Of a DNA stretch of 64,000 bases, positions 32,379 to 39,880 are shown piece by piece. The notes beneath the pieces were generated by a model that was not told where the DNA came from, did not search any database, and was given only the letters and a program-made list of their open reading frames with translations. How positions within the stretch are numbered: position 1 is the stretch's first letter; each line of letters opens with the position of its first letter. Both the position numbers and the translations under genes were made by a program. Source of the stretch: M55B167 sp046482825. GTDB lineage: Bacteria > Verrucomicrobiota > Kiritimatiellia > RFP12 > UBA1067. The stretch is from the NCBI GenBank assembly GCA_046482825.1, contig JAWOEI010000079.1:1-64000 (forward strand), read 5' to 3'.

Positions 32379-33527
32379 TCAGATTTTAGTCCAGACGTTG
32401 CCGTTTTTAGTTGAATCCACTACAGCACGTATGAATTTCATTCCGCGCACTCCAGCCTCTATGCCGGGGAAATCTTTCTCAAGGTCAGTGGCTTTGCGGT
32501 TGGCTTTTCTCGCGCGTATCGTATCCGCAAAATTACAGTAGTTGTTGGCGAAAGCCTCGAGGAATCCTTCAGGATGTCCACCGGGTATGCGGGTGCCTCT
32601 CGCGGCGGCTTCCGATTTATCAGAAACATAGGGCTGACCGCGCTTCCAGATTTCTTCAGGTGCGGTCTGGCTGAGAACATGCAGATAGTTTGGATTCTCC
32701 TGATGCCAGTGCAGGGCTTTCTCTTCACCGTATATCCAGATAGCAAGGTTGTTCTCCTCACCTACTGCGATCTGGCTGGCATGCAGAAGGCCTCTGGCTC
32801 CCTTGCTGAATCGCAGAAGAACGTTTCCGTCATCATCCAGTTTCCGTCCTTTAACAAAAGCGTTAAGATCGGAAAGAACCTGTGTTATCTTGAGACCCGT
32901 CACATATTCAGCCAGATTGGCAGCATGGGTTCCTATATCTCCCATGCAGCCTGCGACGCCGGAAGTTTTGGGATCAGTGCGCCAGATCTGAGTGGATTTT
33001 TCAAAGGCCTGATAGAGCCAGCCCTGGGGATACTGAACAACAACCTTGCGGACTTTACCGAGGTCTCCCTGGCTGACCATGTCTTTAGCAAGTTTGATCA
33101 TCGGGTATGCTGTATAGTTGTGCATCAGTCCGAATACCTTGCGTGATTTCCGGGTCACGGCTTTCAATTCTTCAGCTTCTTCAACTGTAAGTGTCATGGG
33201 CTTTTCACACATAACGTTGAAACCTGCTTCCAGCGCAGCCTTGGCAATAGGAAAATGAGTATGGTTGGGTGTGCATACAGCTACGAAATCAATGCGCTCT
33301 TCTTCAGGAAGCTCGAGCTCTTTTTCAATCATTTCGGTATAAGTTCTATATACACGTGATTTGTCCATTCCGAGGTTCCTGCCCTGTTTAAGACTCATCT
33401 TAGGGTCAATATCAAAGGCACCTGCAACAACCCGGATGTAACCATCCATACGTGCTGCTTTACGATGAACCTCTCCAATGAAAGCGCCGATTCCGCCTCC
33501 TGCCATTCCCATTTTAAGGATCTGCAT
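32379..33527 (-). CDS. cytoplasmic Gfo/Idh/MocA family oxidoreductase
   Basis: 382 residues without a signal peptide. Rossmann glycines 'GMAGGGIGAFIGEVHRKA', 'VCTPNHTHFPIA', catalytic 'CEKPMTLTVEEA', and the conserved 'GCMGDIGTHAANLAEY' histidine region are present. The C-terminal beta-sheet domain mediates oligomerisation and substrate binding in this family. It is a close paralogue of the next gene on the same strand (33641-34825); both share 'WRTDP' and 'LDDD' segments. Probable dehydrogenase of a sugar, inositol or keto-sugar intermediate. A GGAGAC ribosome-binding site precedes the ATG. Confidence 0.9.
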   Translation of the reverse strand: MQILKMGMAGGGIGAFIGEVHRKAARMDGYIRVVAGAFDIDPKMSLKQGRNLGMDKSRVYRTYTEMIEKELELPEEERIDFVAVCTPNHTHFPIAKAALEAGFNVMCEKPMTLTVEEAEELKAVTRKSRKVFGLMHNYTAYPMIKLAKDMVSQGDLGKVRKVVVQYPQGWLYQAFEKSTQIWRTDPKTSGVAGCMGDIGTHAANLAEYVTGLKITQVLSDLNAFVKGRKLDDDGNVLLRFSKGARGLLHASQIAVGEENNLAIWIYGEEKALHWHQENPNYLHVLSQTAPEEIWKRGQPYVSDKSEAAARGTRIPGGHPEGFLEAFANNYCNFADTIRARKANRKATDLEKDFPGIEAGVRGMKFIRAVVDSTKNGNVWTKI

Positions 33528-33568
33528 AATTTGTCTCCTGATTTGTTAAGTCCACTTTGAACTGTGTC

Positions 33569-33605
33569 ATTACGAAAGCTGTTGGCATATTACAGTTTTC
33601 GTAAT
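33569..33605. repeat. imperfect 13-bp inverted repeat upstream of the oxidoreductase at 33527
   Basis: ATTACGAAAGCTG (33569-33581) and CAGTTTTCGTAAT (33593-33605) are complementary except for one G-T pair, with an 11-base spacer. It lies 42 bases before the ATG at 33527 and after the stop of the gene at 33641. No T-tract follows, so an operator or attenuator-like hairpin is as likely as a terminator. Confidence 0.5.
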
Positions 33606-33640
33606 TCAATGTGAAGTAAAAAACAGCAGCTGTTCCGGTG

Positions 33641-34825
33641 TTATAAAGAAGGAACAGGGGGAACAACAATTCTGCTCCATTTTTCCGGCTGTGCTTCGTC
33701 CTCTTTGATAAGCGTGTTCTTTAAAACAGTTTCAATAAATGTAACTGCGCGCAGGCCGCGTGAAACTGGTGCGAATGTTATGTCTTCCGTATTCATCCCG
33801 GGGTTCCTGAGATATTCAAAAAAACTTTTGTAACAGTCGGCAAGTGCATCAATGTAGGCCTGCTCATACCCGAAGGGAGCGGGTTCACCCGATGTGTCCA
33901 GTTCTTTAAAGGCCGTTCCTCCGCTGAAGATTTCCTCTCTGCCTTCAAAATTTCTTTTGGTAAGTCTGTCGGGACAACGCTGCCTCCATTCAAGTGAGGC
34001 TTTATCTCCATAAATTCTGACGACTATTCCGTCCTTCAGGCCTGTTGCTATCTGACTTGTCAGAAAAACTGCCCGTGCTCCGTTTGAAAGACGCGCCATT
34101 ACTGTGGCATCGTCATCCAGAATACGACCGGCAATGGATGCATGCAGATCCGCGTTTATTTCGGTGACCTCCAGCCCGGTCAGCCATTCGGCAATATAAA
34201 AACAGTGAGATGCATGATCGACCATGCACCCGACCGGACCGCAGCGTCGCGGATCTGTACGCCAGCTGGCTTGTTTATGTCCGTCTGTCTCAAGGCGCTT
34301 AGCCATCCATCCAAGCTGATACTCTATCACCACCTTGCGGATGTTGCCGACAGCAAGCTCATCATGAATGAGTCTGTGCGCTTCTCTGAGCATGGGGTAG
34401 CCCGCATACGGAACCGCTATCCCGTAGATGATATTTTCATCCCGCACCCTGCGGTTCAGATTCAGCGCTTCATCCAGATTGCTTGTAAAAGGCTTCTCAC
34501 TGAAAATCGGCAGACGGGCATCAATAGACGACATTGCTACCGGATAATGCATTGTATTAGGAGTAAGAATAACAGTCAGCTGCATACGCTCTTTTGCGGA
34601 TACTGTCCGCTCACGTCGAAACATATCGCGATAAGTTCCGTATATTCTTTTCAGCGGAAGATCCAGTTTTTTACCTGATTCAAAAGAACTGTGTCGCGTG
34701 CTTCCGAATGAACCGCATACAATTTCGCCTTCACCTGACTGTTCCAGAGCTTTAAGGTGAACTTTACCCATGAAAGAATTCTCGCCGCCTCCAACTATTC
34801 CCAGGCGTATCCGTTCGTTGTTCAT
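33641..34825 (-). CDS. cytoplasmic Gfo/Idh/MocA family oxidoreductase (paralogue of 32379)
   Basis: 394 residues, no signal peptide. It shows 'RLGIVGGGENSFMGKVHLKA' for the nucleotide fold, 'ILTPNTMHYPVA', 'SEKPFTSNLDEA' with the catalytic Lys, 'WRTDPRRCGPVGCMVDHASH' and 'GRILDDDATVMARL'. It aligns along its length with the downstream neighbour and looks like an old tandem duplicate with a diverged substrate site. It is separated from the neighbour by 113 bases holding an inverted repeat, and a 15-bp palindrome lies 64 bases upstream of its start. The substrate is unknown. Confidence 0.9.
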   Translation of the reverse strand: MNNERIRLGIVGGGENSFMGKVHLKALEQSGEGEIVCGSFGSTRHSSFESGKKLDLPLKRIYGTYRDMFRRERTVSAKERMQLTVILTPNTMHYPVAMSSIDARLPIFSEKPFTSNLDEALNLNRRVRDENIIYGIAVPYAGYPMLREAHRLIHDELAVGNIRKVVIEYQLGWMAKRLETDGHKQASWRTDPRRCGPVGCMVDHASHCFYIAEWLTGLEVTEINADLHASIAGRILDDDATVMARLSNGARAVFLTSQIATGLKDGIVVRIYGDKASLEWRQRCPDRLTKRNFEGREEIFSGGTAFKELDTSGEPAPFGYEQAYIDALADCYKSFFEYLRNPGMNTEDITFAPVSRGLRAVTFIETVLKNTLIKEDEAQPEKWSRIVVPPVPSL

Positions 34826-34888
34826 AATAAAATCCTGTTAAATGTAAAAATAAAAAAAGATAGAGCCATAACCAACATACTCTGATCG

Positions 34889-34903
34889 TTGTTATCATAA
34901 CAA
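34889..34903. promoter_or_regulatory. 15-bp perfect palindrome, probable operator
   Basis: TTGTTAT-C-ATAACAA is a perfect palindrome about a single central base. It lies 64-78 bases upstream of the oxidoreductase starting at 34825 and just past the end of the gene at 34931. The pattern fits a dimeric repressor of GntR or LacI type; its identity is unknown. Confidence 0.5.
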
Positions 34904-34930
34904 TTTAATAATATTTCTACCAGTAAAACA

Positions 34931-35710
34931 TTACAGTTCTTTTATGATAAGCAATGCCATAGCAGTGTTCATAATTGTATCGTCAGAATTTTTTCCCGGC
35001 CAGCTCCCTCCGCCATCGGAACCTATTTTCTGGCTGCTGATCAACCTGTGTGCGTATATTCTCCGCCAGTCTATCGGATTGCCGTTTCTGTCTGACACTT
35101 GACGGCCTGCTCTGTTTATGCTTCTGGCTTTGAGCCACATCTTCAGATAAGATAAGTATTTATCGGAAAAATCTGTATCATCAGTTTTTATTACGGCAGA
35201 GTCTGCGGTATTGCAGGGGGGTGATACCGAAAGAAGGATTTCGTTTACCAAACTCAGAGAAATTCCCTCAAGATTTTTTTTCCGTCTGATAAGACATTCA
35301 CGATTTTTCCTGAGTAGTGCTTTATATCTGCCGCCGGTATCGGCAACGGCAACGGCTGCGTATTGCCAGGCGGCTGAATGTATGGTTGTATCATAATTAC
35401 CGCTACTGTTATCCGTCAACCATTTTAATGCATGAAAAACCACATTGCCGGCTCCTTTATGTGAAAGTGCCAGCATAACAACGGGGGTGCATTCCGCAGG
35501 ATTTTTTTCACCGAAACTGCCGTTGCTGTTCTGTTTTTTTTTCAACCAGTCGGCTCCTATATCTTCGGTATGTTCAAGTTCGTTGATAATTGATTGATCC
35601 AGTCTGTCGCCCGGTTCTCTGAACTTCAGGACAGTGAGGTCCTGTCGCGCTGCCGCCACGTGACTCATAGCAAAAAAGAGACTGATTATACTTATGACCG
35701 TTGTTTTCAA
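34931..35710 (-). CDS. exported alpha/alpha-toroid (prenyltransferase/squalene-oxidase repeat) protein
   Basis: 259 residues from a TTG start at 35710. I chose it because GGAGGA lies 6 bases upstream and a signal peptide (KTTVISIISLFFAMSHVAAA) then begins the protein, whereas the longer frame to 35779 puts a charged stretch first. The mature part has the toroid repeat pattern: 'GADWLKKKQNSNGSFGE', 'TPVVMLALSHKG', 'LKWL', 'AAWQYAAVAVADTGG' and 'IDWRRIYAHRLISSQ...GGSWPG'. The DxDD cyclase motif is absent, so it is probably a binding or scaffold protein and not a terpene cyclase. Such proteins are frequent in PVC bacteria. It is read divergently from the gene at 36038. Confidence 0.65.
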   Translation of the reverse strand: MKTTVISIISLFFAMSHVAAARQDLTVLKFREPGDRLDQSIINELEHTEDIGADWLKKKQNSNGSFGEKNPAECTPVVMLALSHKGAGNVVFHALKWLTDNSSGNYDTTIHSAAWQYAAVAVADTGGRYKALLRKNRECLIRRKKNLEGISLSLVNEILLSVSPPCNTADSAVIKTDDTDFSDKYLSYLKMWLKARSINRAGRQVSDRNGNPIDWRRIYAHRLISSQKIGSDGGGSWPGKNSDDTIMNTAMALLIIKEL

Positions 35711-36037
35711 ATCATTCCTCCACTGATTCAAATATGCCTGCAGATGTATTCCCCATACATGCGTATCCGATCTGTACACTACTGAACATCAGCAGCCGCT
35801 TCAACTCTCTTTATTTTATGAGAGAAATCATACTGCAAGCAGAACAATGCTATGATACAAAAAAAGTGCATTGTTTTTGAGCACTTTTTTATCTGTGCAT
35901 TCATGTTGGAATGAAAGTTTTCTTTCTGAGTATGTCCGTATTGTTTTATTTTAATAACTCCGGAATCTACAAGTGTCTTGTTTTTCAGTTCGGAAAATGC
36001 TTTTATAACGCGCATGAATTATTAGAGGAATGATTAC
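35711..36037. other. divergent intergenic region of 327 bases containing a free-standing terminator
   Basis: It separates the toroid gene (minus) from the small membrane protein gene (plus). An intrinsic terminator-like hairpin at 35860-35890 cannot serve either gene. On the minus strand a frame starting at 36015 (78 codons, MRVIKAFSEL) runs through the hairpin; I do not call it. A small RNA ending at the hairpin, on either strand, is possible. Nothing else was recognised. Confidence 0.5.
35860..35890. terminator. bidirectional intrinsic terminator in a divergent promoter region
   Basis: AAAAAAGTGC (35860-35869) and GCACTTTTTT (35881-35890) form a perfect 10-bp stem around an 11-base loop, with a U-tract for transcripts in either direction. 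No annotated gene points into it. Confidence 0.65.
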
Positions 36038-36649
36038 ATGAGCTTTATTGTTGCTGTAGGATGGCTGATTTTTTTAACTTTTGTTCCGGGACTCGAGGCA
36101 CGTGCCTCGCTCCCCTTTGCTTTTTTCAACGGAGGAGTGCGTGATGTACTGGGACTTCCTTTCTCTATTGCGCTTTGTTTTATTATCAACATTCTGGTTG
36201 GAATTATGACTTTCCGTCTTATGGGGCCTGTTGTTCAGATATTCCGGAAATGGATTTTTTTTGAAAAGTATATCTGGCCGCGATTCGAGAAAACACAGTA
36301 TAAGCTGCATCCTTATGTAGAAAAATACGGCGAGTGGGGGCTGGCTCTGTTCATAGGTATTCCTCTGCCCGGGACAGGAGCCTATACCGGTGCTTTCGGT
36401 GCCTATCTCATAGGTTTTGACAAACGCCGTTTCCTGATTGCCAACCTCCTGGGAGTGATGCTCGCATTTACAACTATATCCTCGATTTGCGTTCTTGTTG
36501 AAAAAGGCGCTGTTGCGGAGGACAGCATTATCAGAAGGATTTTTATAAAAAAGTGCGTTAACCCCGCTGCTCCGGAACACGCTGTTCTTCCTGATTGTTC
36601 TGCTTTTAAGGAATATAATGCCGCCAAAGCACCTGGTCCGTATAGGTAA
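36038..36649 (+). CDS. small multidrug-export family membrane protein (COG2426-like)
   Basis: 203 residues with four or five hydrophobic helices. The 'FVPGLEARASLPFAFFNGG' start, the central basic loop ending 'HPYVEKYGEWGLALFIGIPLPGTGAYTGAFGAYLIG' (split here across residues about 90-130), and the 'FLIANLLGVMLAFTTI' helix match the 'putative small multidrug export' family, which belongs to the broader DedA/SNARE-associated group. The family's transport activity is poorly established, so the name should be read as a family label. The C-terminal 35 residues are cytoplasmic and variable. Confidence 0.75.
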   Translation: MSFIVAVGWLIFLTFVPGLEARASLPFAFFNGGVRDVLGLPFSIALCFIINILVGIMTFRLMGPVVQIFRKWIFFEKYIWPRFEKTQYKLHPYVEKYGEWGLALFIGIPLPGTGAYTGAFGAYLIGFDKRRFLIANLLGVMLAFTTISSICVLVEKGAVAEDSIIRRIFIKKCVNPAAPEHAVLPDCSAFKEYNAAKAPGPYR

Positions 36650-36721
36650 ACAAGCCTTTCTGTCCGGTGTGATATGTGAAGAATTGAATTTTATGTTATC
36701 TGCAATTTATATGGATTGATT

Positions 36722-37714
36722 ATGAAAAACACGGCAGGAAAAGCACGCGGATTAAGCCTTTTTTCCGGAGGACTGGACAGCCAGTTGGCTGTCTGTGTTC
36801 TGCGTGATCAGAATGTTTACGTGGAAGGGGTTGTTTTTAAAAGTCCGTTTTTCAAAATAACCTCTGCTCTTCGTTCCGCGGAGGCTATGGATTTAAAAAT
36901 TCATGTCTTTGATTTCACGACTGATATTTTACAGCTGCTCAACAACCCGCCACACGGTTTCGGAGGCAATCTGAATCCGTGTATTGATTGTCATGCCCTG
37001 ATGATTAAGCGTGCCGCTGAAATGATGTCAGAAAAGGGATATGACTTTATCGCCACAGGCGAGGTATTGAATCAGCGTCCCATGTCCCAGCGTCGTCAGG
37101 CAATGGATATTGTGGAAAAAAGTTCCGGTCTGCACGGCAGACTGCTCCGCCCTCTGAGCGCATTGCATTTTGAACCGACCATTCCTGAAGAGGAAGGTCT
37201 TATTGATCGTTCCGCATTGCTTGATCTTCATGGACGTAACCGCAAACCGCAGCTGGAACTGGCTCATAAATTCGGATTGAAAAATTATCCTTCTCCGGCA
37301 GGGGGGTGTCTTCTCACTGAAAAAGGATTCTGCGGCAAACTCAGTGATATGCTCAATCATGAAGGCTTCAGGAACGAACGATTGGCATGGCTTTTACTGA
37401 CAGGCCGCCACCTGCGTCTTCCCGGCGGCAGTAAATGCATTATCGGCCGCAACAGCCGGGATAACGCAAGGCTGAAAAAAATCAGACAGAATAACGATGT
37501 TCTCGTTCATACGGTTGATATTCCCGGTCCCAGCGCTTTGCTACCTTCGGGGGCTGTTGATGAGGATATTACTCTTGCCGCTTCGATCTGTGCTTCATAC
37601 GGTGATTATGGCGATCGTGACAGGGTTGTCGTCCGCTTCCGCAAAGGGGAAGAATCCTGCGATATGACCGTACCTGTTATTGATCGTGATAATTTCAGGG
37701 AATTTATCCTGTGA
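36722..37714 (+). CDS. PP-loop ATPase (tRNA thiolation-like) with NFACT-R-like C-terminal domain
   Basis: 330 residues from the ATG at 36722. The N-terminal half is a PP-loop adenylating domain: SGGLDSQLAV for ATP, 'NPCIDCHALMIKRA' with a CxxC, 'FIATGEVLNQRPMSQ' and 'PSPAGGCLLTEKGF'. This is as in the ThiI/MnmA group of tRNA sulfur-transfer enzymes, including the two cysteines used for catalysis. The C-terminal 120 residues ('GGSKCIIGRNSRDNARLKKI' onward to 'VDIPGPSALL') resemble the NFACT-R (DUF814) RNA-binding domain. The combination suggests modification of tRNA. The target base is unknown. It overlaps the convergent thioesterase gene by 11 bases. Confidence 0.72.
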   Translation: MKNTAGKARGLSLFSGGLDSQLAVCVLRDQNVYVEGVVFKSPFFKITSALRSAEAMDLKIHVFDFTTDILQLLNNPPHGFGGNLNPCIDCHALMIKRAAEMMSEKGYDFIATGEVLNQRPMSQRRQAMDIVEKSSGLHGRLLRPLSALHFEPTIPEEEGLIDRSALLDLHGRNRKPQLELAHKFGLKNYPSPAGGCLLTEKGFCGKLSDMLNHEGFRNERLAWLLLTGRHLRLPGGSKCIIGRNSRDNARLKKIRQNNDVLVHTVDIPGPSALLPSGAVDEDITLAASICASYGDYGDRDRVVVRFRKGEESCDMTVPVIDRDNFREFIL

Positions 37715-38108
37715 TTTCACGGCAGGCCTCCAGCAGCTTATCGGGGGGGCGTATTGGCCGCATAGTTTCGATATCGCAGTTGACATGAATGGTGTAGCCG
37801 TCTGCCAATAGTTTCCCGTTACATCGGACTTCACAGTATATCTTCAGACGCACCCCCTTGAATTTTTCACACCAGCCGGTAATCTCAAGAATATCATCAT
37901 AGGTGGCCGGCAGATGGTAATTTACGCGGGCCTCTTTCACGGGTAGAGCAAAACCCATAGATTCCAGCTCTCTGTAGGACATCCCTGCTACCCGCAGAAC
38001 CTCATTGCGGGAACGCTCAAAGTAAATAAGGTAATTTGCGTAATAGACCACCTGCATCTGATCTGTATCCGCATAGGGAACTCTGTATTGAATGGTAACT
38101 TTTTTCAT
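37704..38108 (-). CDS. YbgC/FadM-type acyl-CoA thioesterase (hotdog fold)
   Basis: 134 residues. The 4-hydroxybenzoyl-CoA thioesterase signature is clear: 'VPYADTDQMQVVYYANYLIYFERSRNEVL', in which the Asp of YADTDQ is the catalytic acid, followed by hotdog-fold strands. Such enzymes hydrolyse acyl-CoA thioesters in the cytoplasm. In many genomes YbgC accompanies the tol-pal genes; here it does not. The 3' end overlaps that of the convergent PP-loop gene by 11 bases. Confidence 0.87.
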   Translation of the reverse strand: MKKVTIQYRVPYADTDQMQVVYYANYLIYFERSRNEVLRVAGMSYRELESMGFALPVKEARVNYHLPATYDDILEITGWCEKFKGVRLKIYCEVRCNGKLLADGYTIHVNCDIETMRPIRPPDKLLEACREITG

Positions 38109-38170
38109 TATCTCTAAAGTTGCTTTCAGTCACATCCCGGCTCAGATCATCGGCCGGACCCAGCATAATT

Positions 38171-39130
38171 TCAAAACTTCCGGTTGTTTTGCTTACATGT
38201 CTGTGAGCTTACAAACATTTCACCTTTCAGATGTTGTAAATCAATTTTACCATTCCGGGCCAGATTTTCCAGCCTGATTACAAGCTGATCATGTGCAATA
38301 TCGAATTGCCCGGTAAGTTGCTTCGCAGAGGCGGGATGACGCCTGGTTAGCTGCAAAACCGCTTCATCACTGTAATGTATTTTTTTCACTTGCGGCAATG
38401 CAACCGGTTTTACGGCAATATCACCGAATAACCCCGCCAGTTTATCCATGCTTTCCTTCGATGCCTCTTTAACGGCTGATTCCGCTGGCGGACGGACTGC
38501 GGTGTTGAGAAAAACAGAGTCAGGCCGGAAAGTTGATGCAATCTCCGCAATGTTTAGCATCTGTTCTTTGGAATCATTGACTCCCGGTACAACAAACACC
38601 TCAAGATCAATCCTGCCTGTGAATTCATTACGAAAAGCGCGGTATCCTTCTATGATTTTCCTGAATCGCAGTGATGGATGCGCCCGGGTTATTCTACTGA
38701 AGGTCTCCTGATTCCACGCATGGAGCGACAATTTGACAATATCGGCGTTTAAAGCCTGTCTCCTGATATCCTCCATAAAAAAGAGCGATCCGTTGGAAAG
38801 AAGCAACGATGGGTAAGTTGTGTGTTTTCTGATATAAGCGAGAACCCTTCCGAATTCACCGTTCAGCGTCGGCTCTCCCGAACCGGCAAGAGTGATAACA
38901 TCGCACTGGCCCTTATTTTCCATCCATACTTCAATTTCGCCTATGACAGAATCAGCAGGAGGACTTTTCTGCTGCTGAACTGTTGTGGATTCGGTTTCAC
39001 CTATCTGGCAGAACACACAGTTGAAAGAACATGTCTTCGGCTCAACCATGTCAACCCCCAACGAACGCCCGTAACGCCTTGAAAAAACCGGACCGAAAAG
39101 ATATCTGTATGTACTGGCTTCTTTTTCCAT
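38171..39130 (-). CDS. radical SAM protein, COG0731-like
   Basis: 319 residues. The radical SAM cluster motif is in 'CSFNCVFCQIGETES' (Cys-x3-Cys-x2-Cys), with the glycine-rich 'TLAGSGEPTLNGEFG' for SAM binding. The 'YLFGPVFSRRYGRSLGVD' start is typical of the COG0731 group, distant relatives of the wyosine-synthesis enzyme but widespread in bacteria that lack wyosine. The true reaction is unknown. The C-terminus has a winged-helix-like segment of about 60 residues ('HYSDEAVLQLTRRHPASAKQ'). Neighbours do not clarify its role. Confidence 0.8.
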   Translation of the reverse strand: MEKEASTYRYLFGPVFSRRYGRSLGVDMVEPKTCSFNCVFCQIGETESTTVQQQKSPPADSVIGEIEVWMENKGQCDVITLAGSGEPTLNGEFGRVLAYIRKHTTYPSLLLSNGSLFFMEDIRRQALNADIVKLSLHAWNQETFSRITRAHPSLRFRKIIEGYRAFRNEFTGRIDLEVFVVPGVNDSKEQMLNIAEIASTFRPDSVFLNTAVRPPAESAVKEASKESMDKLAGLFGDIAVKPVALPQVKKIHYSDEAVLQLTRRHPASAKQLTGQFDIAHDQLVIRLENLARNGKIDLQHLKGEMFVSSQTCKQNNRKF

Positions 39131-39167
39131 GTATTACCCGATTATTCCATATTTCCCTTCTCGCAGA

Positions 39168-39833
39168 TCAATCCTTTGACAGCGCATTCAGCTGCTTGTC
39201 TGAACCGAAAACCAGCAGTTTGTCTTCCGGCAGAATGGTTTCATCCGCATTGGGAATAATGACATCGCGGGGAGCAGTAGGATCCTTTGACATCCGGCGT
39301 ACGCAGAGTACTGTAACACCGAATTTTTTGCGTACTCCAACCTCGGCCAGCGTTTTGTTCCGCAACGGTTCCGGCACATCGATTTCGGCAATGTTAAAAC
39401 CGTCAGAGATCTCAAAAAGGTCGATAGACCCACGTGAAAGCAGAGTGTGGGCCAGACGCTGCGCTCTGTCCCTGTTGGGGTAAACCACAACATCAGCACC
39501 GACCCGGTAAAGGATTTTACCATGCATATCGGAATTGGCTTTTGCGATAACATTTTTGACCTTCAGCTCTTTGCAGTTCACTGTGGCCATGATGCTGCCC
39601 TCAATGTTGGAGCCGATTGCAACCACAATCACATCGCAATCCTGGAAACCGGCATCTTCAAGTGAACGTATATTAGTGGCATCGCCCTCCACCGCTTTGG
39701 TGACAAACTGCGAAAACTCCTGTATCAGTTCACTCCTCTTGTCAATCATCAGTATTTCAGCTCCGCGTTCAGCCAGACTTTCAGCCAGCTCCGCTCCGAA
39801 ACGTCCTGCTCCGATTATTCCGATTCTTTTCAT
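39168..39833 (-). CDS. trkA: TrkA/KtrA family potassium-uptake regulatory subunit
   Basis: 221 residues: an N-terminal NAD-binding RCK-N domain (GIIGAGRFGAELAESLAERG, and the acidic 'MIDKRSE' ending strand 2) and a C-terminal RCK-C domain ('FNIAEIDVPEPLRNKTLAEV'). The cytoplasmic ring formed by such subunits gates a TrkH/KtrB channel in response to nucleotides. It is 47 bases downstream of the trkH-type gene and on the same strand, so the two form the usual pair. One RCK repeat, as here, is the KtrA form. Confidence 0.93.
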   Translation of the reverse strand: MKRIGIIGAGRFGAELAESLAERGAEILMIDKRSELIQEFSQFVTKAVEGDATNIRSLEDAGFQDCDVIVVAIGSNIEGSIMATVNCKELKVKNVIAKANSDMHGKILYRVGADVVVYPNRDRAQRLAHTLLSRGSIDLFEISDGFNIAEIDVPEPLRNKTLAEVGVRKKFGVTVLCVRRMSKDPTAPRDVIIPNADETILPEDKLLVFGSDKQLNALSKD

Positions 39834-39880
39834 ATTAAATCCGTCTGTCTGTTTTGTTTGTTAAAAACTGTCTGCACCTA

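Noticed and set aside
34931..35710. Terpene or squalene-hopene cyclase
   Set aside because: Only the toroid repeats are present; the DxDD catalytic motif is missing and the protein is less than half the length of a cyclase.
35779..36015. Minus-strand frame of 78 codons in the divergent gap (MRVIKAFSEL)
   Set aside because: It runs through a perfect intrinsic terminator, has no ribosome-binding site and no recognisable domain. A non-coding RNA is the better reading.
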